Source of the DNA: Flammeovirga aprica JL-4
GTDB taxonomy: Bacteria; Bacteroidota; Bacteroidia; Cytophagales; Flammeovirgaceae
Assembly: GCF_012844305.1 (NCBI RefSeq)
Contig: NZ_JABANE010000004.1
Coordinates: 1-64,000, forward strand
Direction: 5' to 3'
Length of the DNA stretch: 64,000 bases
A model generated the notes under the pieces. The model saw only the letters and a program-made list of their open reading frames with translations. It ran no database searches and was not told where the DNA came from. Shown here piece after piece: positions 1 to 8,112 of this stretch (position 1 is the stretch's first letter; every line of letters begins with the position of its first letter). The translations under genes and the position numbers were made by a program.

Positions 1-388
1 CTATAACTTTTGTTTTACGACCCATAATTAGGGTATAAATATAGCTTATATTTTAATTTGTCTCAGTACTTAAGTGAAATTAATCAGTTTTCAATATAAT
101 CATATTCTTTTTTTGAACATAAAGAAGAATGACAAAAGTGTAAATTAATCAAAGAAGTGATTTTGAAATTAAAGTTAAATCTTAATCTGTTTAGTTTGAA
201 ACATTATTTACTGATTACAACGTAGTTAATATATGCAAACGTCAATATTCAATGTGAAGTTTTTTTTTTTTTTTGAAATAAGTTAGCAATATTTAAATGA
301 AGTTAAAGAGAAGCTAGCAAATCAATAACACGTCATTCACTAATCTACAAAACTTAACTAAAGAAAAAATATGTACACATAAAAATTT
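1..388. other. AT-rich non-coding left edge
   Basis: No convincing gene is seen. The stretch holds a run of 15 T at 260-274, about 100 bases before the protease gene. At 53-74 a TTTG-ending box is followed by CAGTACTTAAG, which resembles the paired motifs at 7377-7545. Promoter activity for the downstream protease pair is possible but not demonstrated by the sequence. Confidence 0.5.
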
Positions 389-1594
389 TTGAGAATACTG
401 ATGTTTCTTATTTCAGTTCTCACTGTGGCTTCTTGTCAAAAAGATGATAATGATACAATTTTCTCTGATGAAAATTTTGCCAAATCAACTGTCAATTTTG
501 TTCCCGAAAATCAAATTATAAGTATTGCATCAAAGATTCGTTTTCCTTTGGAAGGAGGTTTTAATACAGCAAATCATAGCTCAAGTAGAATAAAGACTAT
601 CAACAAAGAAATAGAAAATATATTAAAAGTACCTGATCAAACTGGAGAAGTTGCTTTGTATATAATAAATTATAAAGATTCTGGTTTTATTATTATTTCA
701 GCAGATAACCGGATCAATCCTGTCAGAGCATTTTCTTTGAAAGATAAATTTCCTGTTGATACTGAAACTCTTCCAAATGGTTTGATTGGTTGGTTGTCAG
801 AATCGTCCTATATGATTGGGGAAATTAGAACTTTAGATAAAGATCAAACTGAAACAATATTACAAACATGGGATCAATCTGAAATTCAAGCTAGTATAAT
901 GCTAATTGATCCTGATGACGGTAATCATTGTGAAGATCAGTCAACTTATGTTGGTCCTTATTTAACAACCGAGTGGGGGCAGTGGGGTGGTTACAATGAT
1001 TTTTCTCCGAATTTAGGTTGTGCATATACTCAGGGTAAAGCTCCTTCAGGTTGTGTGGCTACTGCTATGGCTCAGGTGATGAAATATCATGAGTATCCGT
1101 ATAATTATAACTGGGAAGCGATGCCAAATAATATAGGTTCAACAGAAACGTCAATTTTAATGAAAGATATAGGCGATGCTGTTGGTATGACTTGGGGGTG
1201 TGATGGTTCTGGTGCAAGTATGAGCGCTGCAACTTCAGGTTATGCAAATGTTTTTAATTATAAAAGTGCTCATTTAGCATCCTTCAATCATGAAACAGTA
1301 AAATAGCAGTTAAAGTTGAAACAACCTGTAATATTATCGGGATATCAAGATCAAGACTCTTTTTTATCTTGGTGTTCATATTATGAGGGTCATGCATGGG
1401 TATGTGATGGATATAAGAGCTTTTTTAGTTGTGATACAGGTGCGAGTTACTTGTATTTACATATGAACTGGAGTTGGAACGATTCTGAAAAATATCGTTT
1501 ACTAAATGGATGGTATTCTTTTAATAATTGGAATCCTGGTGATGATTCATATAATCACAAAAGGGAAATGATATATAATATTAAACCTCAATAA
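389..1594 (+). pseudogene. C10 (streptopain-type) cysteine protease with Spi prodomain, interrupted by in-frame stops
   Basis: One reading frame carries a lipoprotein signal (lipobox VASC, residues 13-16), an Spi-like inhibitory prodomain (about 30-150) and the C10 catalytic cysteine in PSGCVATAMAQVM (about C222). A TAG at 1304-1306 stops it. The same frame resumes at once with QLKLKQPVILSGY and contains the catalytic-His motif GHAWVCDGY and the HMNWSW segment, ending at 1594. Only one base change (for example CAG to TAG) separates it from an intact gene. The start is also odd: an in-frame ATG at 371 runs into TAA at 380-382, so translation would need TTG 389 or ATG 401, which trims the positive end of the signal peptide. 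C10 enzymes are secreted proteases whose prodomain keeps them inactive. The gene could be a decaying allele or, less likely, be read through. Family assignment is firm; functional status is not. Confidence 0.8.
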
Positions 1595-1596
1595 TT

Positions 1597-2076
1597 ATGA
1601 AGAATTTTATTTTATTATTAATTGTACTAGTAGCAGGTAGTTGTAAAACGGAAGAAGATTTATTTTGTTGTGCTGTAGATGATGTAGGTTATAGTTTTAG
1701 TTTAATTAATGAAAAAGGGGAAGATTTACTAAATAAAAATACACCTGGAACTCTTAATTCTTCTAATAATATAAGGTTGTATCGTTTAGATACCGAAAAT
1801 AATGAATCATCTAATTATCCACGAATGGGATATTCCATTAACGATCATGATGGGTTAAATAAAATTTCATTGTCATTTGGTGCAACAAATGATGACTTAA
1901 TTGTAAGAGGAATAATAGAATGGTCAGAAAATGATAGAGATACTATCGTTTTAGAAAACATACAAGCTTACAAAAATGTAAAAGTTTTAGTGAAAATAAC
2001 CTATAATGGTAAAGTTGTATGGGATGCTAATAAAGAGAATAATAGTGGAATAAGATATTTCCAAATTGTTAAATAG
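1597..2076 (+). CDS. Small lipoprotein of unknown function paired with the C10 protease
   Basis: The 159-residue product has a lipoprotein signal (lipobox VAGSC near residues 12-16) and then a Cys-Cys pair (FCCAVDD). The rest is polar and beta-rich, with motifs such as YSFSLINEKGEDLLN and an Ig-like or beta-sandwich feel. I do not recognise a named family. The ATG lies two bases after the protease stop codon, so the two genes are almost certainly co-transcribed. A lipoprotein coupled to a C10 protease could be an inhibitor, substrate or partner, but this is guesswork from position. The reading frame is intact, in contrast to its broken neighbour. Confidence 0.75.
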   Translation: MKNFILLLIVLVAGSCKTEEDLFCCAVDDVGYSFSLINEKGEDLLNKNTPGTLNSSNNIRLYRLDTENNESSNYPRMGYSINDHDGLNKISLSFGATNDDLIVRGIIEWSENDRDTIVLENIQAYKNVKVLVKITYNGKVVWDANKENNSGIRYFQIVK

Positions 2077-2250
2077 ATAATTCTTAATTATTTTCTGTGA
2101 TCACTACACTAAAAATTGTATGAATAGTAACAATTAAAGTTTTTAAGAAAGTAATCGAAAAATAAGAATTCAGAAGAATAATGAGACAGTGCTCAACTGA
2201 CACTTCCGCTCAAAAAGTTAAAATCAATCTTATTAGAAAGAACGATACTT

Positions 2251-2314
2251 AAAAAAATAAAAAGATAGAATCTCATCAACCATTTTATTAATCTATGACA
2301 GATGAGATTCTATC
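2251..2314 (-). terminator. Intrinsic terminator of the short GH86 gene
   Basis: A perfect 14-base inverted repeat (GATAGAATCTCATC at 2264-2277, its complement at 2301-2314) is followed on the minus strand by a T-rich run, complementary to 2251-2263. It sits about 35 bases beyond the GH86 stop codon. Confidence 0.75.
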
Positions 2315-2349
2315 CCATATCTTAAGTTTCGAAAGAAACATTATGGTTA

Positions 2350-4200
2350 TTAACTGCTTTTCTTCGAATAGCCAATTACTTTCAGTATCGCCGAACTGAT
2401 TTTACCGTTGCTATCAGGAAAAGTGATACTCACTTTATTATCACCTGACTTGAGGTATTCAGCGGGTACTGGAATTTCCAACAGACCAAAGAATTCTTTT
2501 CTGTTGTGCTGATTATAACCTCTGATAACATCTTCTGGAAGCGTTACTTTATTACCGTTGACCGTCACCACTGGCTGAAGGCTTTTACCGTGTGCTCTAC
2601 CTACTCCCAAACGTAATACCGCACTTCCTTTTGCGTCAGCTGTTACATTTTGGAAATCAAACGTATTTGCCTCGTTGGCTTTGATCGGCTTTAAATATTC
2701 ACTTGCGTAATATTTTGTGCTGTATTCTTTCTTCTTTGTAGGAAGGTTTTTAGAGAAATTGTAAGTCAAAATGATCGTTTCACCATATTCAATATCAATT
2801 GTTGAAGGGGCTTCTTTAGAGGAATCCTTCACTAATTGTGGTAATTTATTGACGTAGGTTTTGATTCTTTTTGTCTCAACTTTTTTAAGACCTTTCAACT
2901 CCTCAACTGCTAGATTCAGTGTTTGCGTTTCCTCATTTAAGTTATTCAAAATCACATACAGTTGCTTTCCATCTACAAAGGCTTGTGTTTGAATATCCAC
3001 ATTATCAGAACCGATATGCACGCGGTTACCTTTTACATCTTTCAGTACTTCAAAGAAATATTTTCTGGAAGTCAATTCCGCCTTACCGTCTTTATCTACT
3101 GTCCAAAGACCTGCTTTTGCATATTTTTTAGTAGAAGGTTGTTTTCCTGTTGAAAATGGAATAGCACACACTAAATTATCACCTCTTTCCATAAAGCCCA
3201 TCGCTAAGTGCATCTGAGACCTTACTGCTTGTGAGTTTTCGATAGGGTGATAATTTGATTTTCCGTTTTTAGGAGTCCAACCCGGCTGATCATCTACCAA
3301 ACGACCGTACTCAGTAATGGCAATTGGTTTCACTTCACCAAGACTGATATAACTATAAACCTCTATCATATCCAAAATTGCTTCAGCATTTGAACCTGAT
3401 CTTCGGCCTCCAGCATTGTTCAGACCTTTTCCATCATAAAGGTGCACCGAAAGCATGTCCATATCTTTACCGGCAATATCAATAAAAGTACGGTAGCGTG
3501 TGTCCCAAATTTCAAAATTGTTCACTTCAAAAGCTGGCCAAGCCGAAGCGTATCCTGCCACCTTCATATTTTCCAATTCTGGAATGGCATGTACCGCTTG
3601 CCCTATATCTCTCAGCGCTTCAGAAATCTTGATAATCGCTTTATTGGACTTGGCTTTATTTCCCTTTCCAGGATACAAATCCTTTGCGTGTACAAAAGGC
3701 TCATTAAACGGTTCATAGATGGCAGGCATTTCTGGCCAATCTTTCTGATAACGCTCCGCAATATAAGCCGCCATTTCTTTAGAGTAGGCTGCCACATCTG
3801 CTTCAGAGTAATCTACACTTCTGTCATAAAAGAAATTAGTAGCACGGCCCGTACTTACTGAAAATGGCGTCACATCTCTAACTCCTTTGTATTTATTTTT
3901 CACCTTCGGTTTCTTCCCTTGCTTTACAGTAGCCAATGGGTTCCAGAATCTTCTTGATCCTTTATAAGCAGGGTTGATATTATAGGTGCTTTTAAAAGCT
4001 TCAAACTCTTTATCTTCTTTTTCCCCAATCCAAATATGGGCCTGCATATATTTATCGCGGTCCAGTTTGCTAGTGTTTTCTCCTAGATAACGTTGGATGG
4101 TGGGTTTCACTGTAATGGTATTTTGAGCGAAACCTTGCGTTGAGAGCAGACTCATACCTACTATAGTAGTACCAATCCACTTTGATAATTTCATATTCAT
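2350..4200 (-). CDS. GH86 endo-beta-galactanase (beta-porphyranase or beta-agarase), short form
   Basis: This 616-residue secreted enzyme has a Sec signal ending near TQGFAQ (residue 26). The GH86 TIM barrel starts with RYLGENTSKLDRDKY. The likely acid/base Glu lies in EPFNEPF (E167) and the nucleophile in AITEYGR (E297). HLYDG and RSGSNAEAILDMI are also typical of the family. A C-terminal beta-sandwich (about 490-610) follows, and there is no T9SS tail, so the protein is probably periplasmic. GH86 enzymes cut the beta-1,4 bond of agarose or porphyran. The window has many sulfatases and a GH29, so porphyran is a reasonable guess, but sequence alone cannot separate the two activities. It shares the barrel and the following beta-sandwich with the long GH86 at 40336-43281. 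It is transcribed toward its own terminator. Confidence 0.9.
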   Translation of the reverse strand: MNMKLSKWIGTTIVGMSLLSTQGFAQNTITVKPTIQRYLGENTSKLDRDKYMQAHIWIGEKEDKEFEAFKSTYNINPAYKGSRRFWNPLATVKQGKKPKVKNKYKGVRDVTPFSVSTGRATNFFYDRSVDYSEADVAAYSKEMAAYIAERYQKDWPEMPAIYEPFNEPFVHAKDLYPGKGNKAKSNKAIIKISEALRDIGQAVHAIPELENMKVAGYASAWPAFEVNNFEIWDTRYRTFIDIAGKDMDMLSVHLYDGKGLNNAGGRRSGSNAEAILDMIEVYSYISLGEVKPIAITEYGRLVDDQPGWTPKNGKSNYHPIENSQAVRSQMHLAMGFMERGDNLVCAIPFSTGKQPSTKKYAKAGLWTVDKDGKAELTSRKYFFEVLKDVKGNRVHIGSDNVDIQTQAFVDGKQLYVILNNLNEETQTLNLAVEELKGLKKVETKRIKTYVNKLPQLVKDSSKEAPSTIDIEYGETIILTYNFSKNLPTKKKEYSTKYYASEYLKPIKANEANTFDFQNVTADAKGSAVLRLGVGRAHGKSLQPVVTVNGNKVTLPEDVIRGYNQHNRKEFFGLLEIPVPAEYLKSGDNKVSITFPDSNGKISSAILKVIGYSKKSS

Positions 4201-4843
4201 TTCGATGTATAAAAGTAACAGTTAAAAAAATGTTTTAGAGAAGAAGTAGGAATGAAGAAAAGGTGGTTCAGCATTTTGTAAACTAAATTATCGTCAACTT
4301 TCTATCGACATTTCTGCAAGCTTTTTATACTCTACTTTCAAGCTTCTTTCTTCTTCATTTTTGTCTTGAAACAAAAACGAAGCAAAAAATTCAAGGCTTA
4401 GAAGTCAAAAGCTAAATTCCATTCCTCTCGCCTAAATGATTTTAAACTCGCTAAAGCTCAAACAGGAAAATCATTTTTAACGGCTCAATACATGAAATTC
4501 TTAACGCTTTTCCCTTCAAGGCCGGGGAAGCACTACCAAACTAAAAATGGTAGAAAGCCCACTGGCGCGAATGTTAAGCGTTAGCATCATTCGTGTCCTA
4601 CAGATCATCAGAAATCTCCTGATTTCTAAGTACAATAAATAACGATAATTTAGTTTACAATGTATTCAGATTGTGGTTCATTAAGTTGTTGTAAAAATCC
4701 TCTTTCAATCAATGACATCATTAGATTGAAAAGAAATCGCTACGTAGAGCCACAATGCCTTGTGTCTCAAGAACCACCATAATCACCACTTTATGAACCA
4801 CAATACGATCCACATCTTCATTCTTCATCAAATTTTCTCCATT
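4201..4843. other. Intergenic gap holding a miniature element
   Basis: The gap between the GH86 and GH2 genes holds no gene. Most of it is the miniature inverted-repeat element at 4276-4660. The remainder (4661-4843) is AT-rich, and I see no clear terminator for the GH2 gene in it. Confidence 0.6.
4276..4660. repeat. Miniature inverted-repeat element, copy A (complete)
   Basis: The element is 385 bases long with perfect 19-base terminal inverted repeats (TTGTAAACTAAATTATCGT at 4276-4294, complement at 4642-4660). It has no coding capacity. The body includes a segment with CTACTTTCAAGCTTC, a small hairpin around TGATTTTAAACTCG, and TTCCCTTCAAGGCCGGGG. Related copies lie at about 38875-39124, 40051-40314 (inverted) and 59140-59487. 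I see no obvious target-site duplication. The layout fits a non-autonomous transposon (MITE) moved by a transposase outside the window. Confidence 0.8.
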
Positions 4844-7342
4844 CTATAAAAAGCTCTCTGGCTCTTTTGTCTTTTTAGTCTCTACTTGGATAGAAGCCGC
4901 CTTTAATTTCTTTCCTTTTGCAGAGATAGTAATCATTCCTTCCTGACCTTCATTTGCTCTCGCAATAATTAAAGCCAAACCATTGAAGAATTTTAACTTC
5001 TTGCTGTTAGCGGTAATCAATGAAGCAGCATCACCGTTTCCTGAAGCTTCAAAAGTACCTGTTCCTTTTACATCCAATTGTAATTCACCATTGAAAGTAG
5101 CACAGAAGTTACCATTTTGATCTACAGCTTTCGCAGTTACGAACACTAAATCTTCACCATCATTACAAGAAATCACTTTACGGTCTGCTGATAACTCTAT
5201 TGCTTTTGCTCTTCCTGAAGTAGCAATGATTTCTTCGCTTACCACTTTACCATCTGTATAAGCCACTGCTTTTAACTCTCCTGCTGCGTAAGGAACATCC
5301 CAACGTAATCTATAAGGTGACTCAAAGTTGTTAGGTCCTTCATAAAATCTGAATTTTACAGGGATCATCGCTTTGTCTACTCCTTTTACTTTCTTACCTA
5401 ATGATTTTCCATTTAAGAATAACTCCACTTCTTCAGCATTTGTATATGCGAAAACAGGGATTTCTTTTCCTTCAAAACCTTTCCAATTCCAATGCGGAAG
5501 CAAGTGAACCATTGGAGTGTCTGTCCATTGACTTTGGTAAAGATAATAACGGTCTTTAGGGAAACCACATAAATCTACCGCTCCAAAGTAAGAAGATTTT
5601 GAAGGCCAATCATCGTTCCAGTAACCGTTTGTAGAATTGTCTCTACCACCGTAAGGTGTTGGCTCACCGAAGTAATCGAAACCAGTCCACATAAACTCAC
5701 CCATAATAGAAGGGTTTTCAGCTTGGAATTTGAATTCCATATCTGGAGGGTATGCCCATACTGGCCCAACAATATCATAACTTGTTACCTGATTGTCTGA
5801 AAACTTAGTGTATTTCTCTAAGAAAGTATCATGGTAAACACCTCTTGAACTTGTCACTGACTCTGTTTCAGAACCGTAGATGATCCAATCTGGATGTGCT
5901 TCAACTACTTCCTTATATTTTGCAGGCTTATAGTTGAAACCAACAATATCAATTTGATCTGCCAATTTATTTTTGATCGATCCGTAATAGTTATTGAAAC
6001 CGGCAGTACTTGGTCTTGAAGGATCTTCCTCGTGACAGATTTCCGCTAAACGTTGTGCTACTTTCCATCCGTCTTTTTGACCTTGCTCCAAGATCTCATT
6101 ACCAATACTCCACATAATGATAGAAGGGTGATTTCTATCTCTGCGGATCATATCTCTTAAGTCACGCTCATGCCACTCATCAAAAACTTTATGGTAACCG
6201 TTTTCAATTTTAGCGATTTTCCACTCATCAAAGGCTTCATCCAATACTACTAACCCCATCTCATCACACAATTCCAACAACTCTGTACTTGGAGGGTTAT
6301 GTGAAGTACGGATGGCATTCACACCCATCGATTTCATGATTTGCAACTGACGCTCAGTCGCTCTTCTGTTTACTGCCGCACCAAGAGGGCCTAAGTCATG
6401 GTGTAAACAAACACCGTAGAACTTCGTCAATTTTCCATTTAAGAAAAAGCCTTCTTTGGCTGTGAATTTTATATCTCTGATACCAAAACGAGAAACATAT
6501 GTATCTGTCACCTCTCCTTTCTGGTTTTTGATTTCTGTTTTCAAGTGATACAGGTTTGGATTTTCCTGCGACCACAATTGAGGCTTCAGTAAATTGAATG
6601 ATTTGAAAGCATGAATAGTTTTACCAGCTTCCGCTACCGTTTTTGTCTCTAACGTTTCGATCACTTTTCCTTCAGGAGAAATAACACTTTGTACTAAAGA
6701 GACAACCTCATCTACTTTTAAGTGATTTTCAACTTCAACTTCCATTTCCACAGTAGCTACTCTCGAAGAAACGTTGGTCGCTTTAACAAAAGTACCCCAA
6801 TGTGCAATGTGAATCGGATTGTTGACATTCAGCCAAACTTTTCTGTACATTCCGGCTCCAGGATACCATCTTGATGAAAGATCCTCAGGTGCTACTTTTA
6901 CTGCAATTACATTCTCTCCATCTTTATTTAAGTAAGGAGTTAGGTCATATTCAAAACCGATATAACCAAAAGGTCTTTTGCCTAAATAGTGCTCATTGAT
7001 CCAAACTTCAGAGTTGTTCATCACACCTTCAAACTCAATCGCTACTTGTTTGTCTTTTTGCGTGTTGGTCAATGTGAAATGCTTTCTATACCAGCCTTCG
7101 CCATGAAACGGAAGACCGCCACTTCGTGCATTGTACTCATCAGAAAAAGGACCATCAATAGCCCAATCGTGAGGGATTCTGACAGTGGCCCACTTATCAT
7201 CATTAAGCGTTTTCTGCTCACCGTTTGCTACAGTTCCTTTATAAAACTTCCAATCTTTATTGAAATCAATCTGCCCTTTGGACTGTGCCCAAACTGACAT
7301 TGGCATCAAAAGTAATAGCCACAAAAAATTACTAAATCTCAT
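4844..7342 (-). CDS. GH2 beta-galactosidase, secreted
   Basis: The 832-residue enzyme has a Sec signal (residues 1-20, ending SVWAQ). It has the GH2 order: sugar-binding jelly roll (about 25-180, with RIPHDWAIDGPF), Ig-like domain (about 185-295), then the TIM barrel. IRTSHNPPS and WSIGNEILEQ give the acid/base at about E416; the nucleophile is probably E492 in YGSETES. GEFMWTGFDYFGEP follows, then C-terminal Ig-like domains. Enzymes of this type remove terminal beta-D-galactose. Here the substrate is presumably galactan oligosaccharides released by GH86. It matches a paralogue of identical length at 28973-31471, which is a lipoprotein instead. The gene diverges from the PKD giant at 8113. 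Confidence 0.88.
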   Translation of the reverse strand: MRFSNFLWLLLLMPMSVWAQSKGQIDFNKDWKFYKGTVANGEQKTLNDDKWATVRIPHDWAIDGPFSDEYNARSGGLPFHGEGWYRKHFTLTNTQKDKQVAIEFEGVMNNSEVWINEHYLGKRPFGYIGFEYDLTPYLNKDGENVIAVKVAPEDLSSRWYPGAGMYRKVWLNVNNPIHIAHWGTFVKATNVSSRVATVEMEVEVENHLKVDEVVSLVQSVISPEGKVIETLETKTVAEAGKTIHAFKSFNLLKPQLWSQENPNLYHLKTEIKNQKGEVTDTYVSRFGIRDIKFTAKEGFFLNGKLTKFYGVCLHHDLGPLGAAVNRRATERQLQIMKSMGVNAIRTSHNPPSTELLELCDEMGLVVLDEAFDEWKIAKIENGYHKVFDEWHERDLRDMIRRDRNHPSIIMWSIGNEILEQGQKDGWKVAQRLAEICHEEDPSRPSTAGFNNYYGSIKNKLADQIDIVGFNYKPAKYKEVVEAHPDWIIYGSETESVTSSRGVYHDTFLEKYTKFSDNQVTSYDIVGPVWAYPPDMEFKFQAENPSIMGEFMWTGFDYFGEPTPYGGRDNSTNGYWNDDWPSKSSYFGAVDLCGFPKDRYYLYQSQWTDTPMVHLLPHWNWKGFEGKEIPVFAYTNAEEVELFLNGKSLGKKVKGVDKAMIPVKFRFYEGPNNFESPYRLRWDVPYAAGELKAVAYTDGKVVSEEIIATSGRAKAIELSADRKVISCNDGEDLVFVTAKAVDQNGNFCATFNGELQLDVKGTGTFEASGNGDAASLITANSKKLKFFNGLALIIARANEGQEGMITISAKGKKLKAASIQVETKKTKEPESFL

Positions 7343-7394
7343 TTCTTTACCTCAAGTATGTTTGATCTTATTATTTAAGTACTAAGTACCAAGC

Positions 7395-7402
7395 CAAAAA
7401 TA
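7395..7402 (-). promoter_or_regulatory. Bacteroidota-type -7 box (TAnnTTTG) for the GH2 gene
   Basis: The minus strand reads TATTTTTG, a full match to the Bacteroidota -7 consensus, 53 bases before the GH2 start. No good -33 box is visible at the usual distance, so an activator may be needed. A near-identical sequence in the opposite direction lies at 7523-7530. Confidence 0.4.
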
Positions 7403-7522
7403 AATAACACTAATTCATATTTTTTTTCTGATTACTGCCTTCAAAAAACTTTAAATAGAACCACTATTCATACGTTTTTTAGCGTTGTACTCACAAAAAA
7501 TAATGAAGAATTAATTATTATT

Positions 7523-7530
7523 TATTTTTG
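7523..7530 (+). promoter_or_regulatory. Mirror-image TAnnTTTG box facing the PKD giant
   Basis: TATTTTTG on the plus strand is followed by CCTTAGTACTTAGG. It repeats the arrangement on the opposite strand at 7377-7404. It could be a second promoter, giving a leader of over 500 bases, or half of an operator. Confidence 0.3.
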
Positions 7531-7949
7531 CCTTAGTACTTAGGACAGAAGAAAACGGATAATTTTAGATTAATATTTTTTATTCTAATCGAGGCAGATT
7601 TGCAGTGCATAGCCTTAGTTACGCGATAAAAATCTAACGAAAAGTAGGATAAAAATATAAGATAAAATGTCAGTTTACTTTTGTCCTGGTTCTTATTTTC
7701 ATTTCCTCATTTGAAGATAGGCAAGTATAACACGTATTTTTTTCACACTATTCCACAAAAAAAACCAAAAAAGATCTCCCCCCCTTCAATTAATTAATTT
7801 ACACACCTTTCAAAAGCAAATAATCGTAAAAACGACGTTTTTCGACTGAAATCAACTTTCAAAATGAGCTCTTTTAGTTAACGACTGCAAATATCCCCCA
7901 CTATTTATGAGAAATTTATTTGCAATCCTTCCAAAAGGAACCTCTAATA

Positions 7950-7978
7950 TTGATCCTGTACTAGAAAAAACATTTTTG
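7950..7978 (+). promoter_or_regulatory. Possible promoter of the PKD giant
   Basis: TTG at 7950-7952 is followed after 18 bases by CATTTTTG (7971-7978), a one-mismatch version of the TAnnTTTG box, 135 bases before the start codon at 8113. The match is weak and it is offered only as the best candidate. Confidence 0.3.
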
Positions 7979-8112
7979 GAATGAAAATGATAAACGAACT
8001 CAAAACATATTTTTTACAACTACTTAAAGATAAAGTCTACGTCTGAAGTAAATCCAAAAATAAAAAGTACAACGAACTGATATTATTACATTAAACTATT
8101 TTTTTAAGAGAA

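Larger units (their letters stand above)
7343..8112. other. Long divergent promoter region
   Basis: These 770 bases separate the divergent GH2 and PKD-giant genes and hold no gene. They contain two inverted copies of a TATTTATTTTTG box followed by a TACTTAG motif (7377-7404 and 7517-7545), a C-tract motif ATCTCCCCCCC at 7774-7784, and a weaker promoter-like pair at 7950-7978. The length and symmetry suggest a regulated intergenic region. Confidence 0.5.

Noticed and set aside
18..45. CCCATAATTAGGGT near the left edge as a REP hairpin
   Set aside because: It resembles one arm of the REP-like elements, but the second arm and the inner pair are absent.
3442..3861. 139-codon open frame on the plus strand
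   Set aside because: It is opposite the GH86 catalytic barrel and shows no domain.
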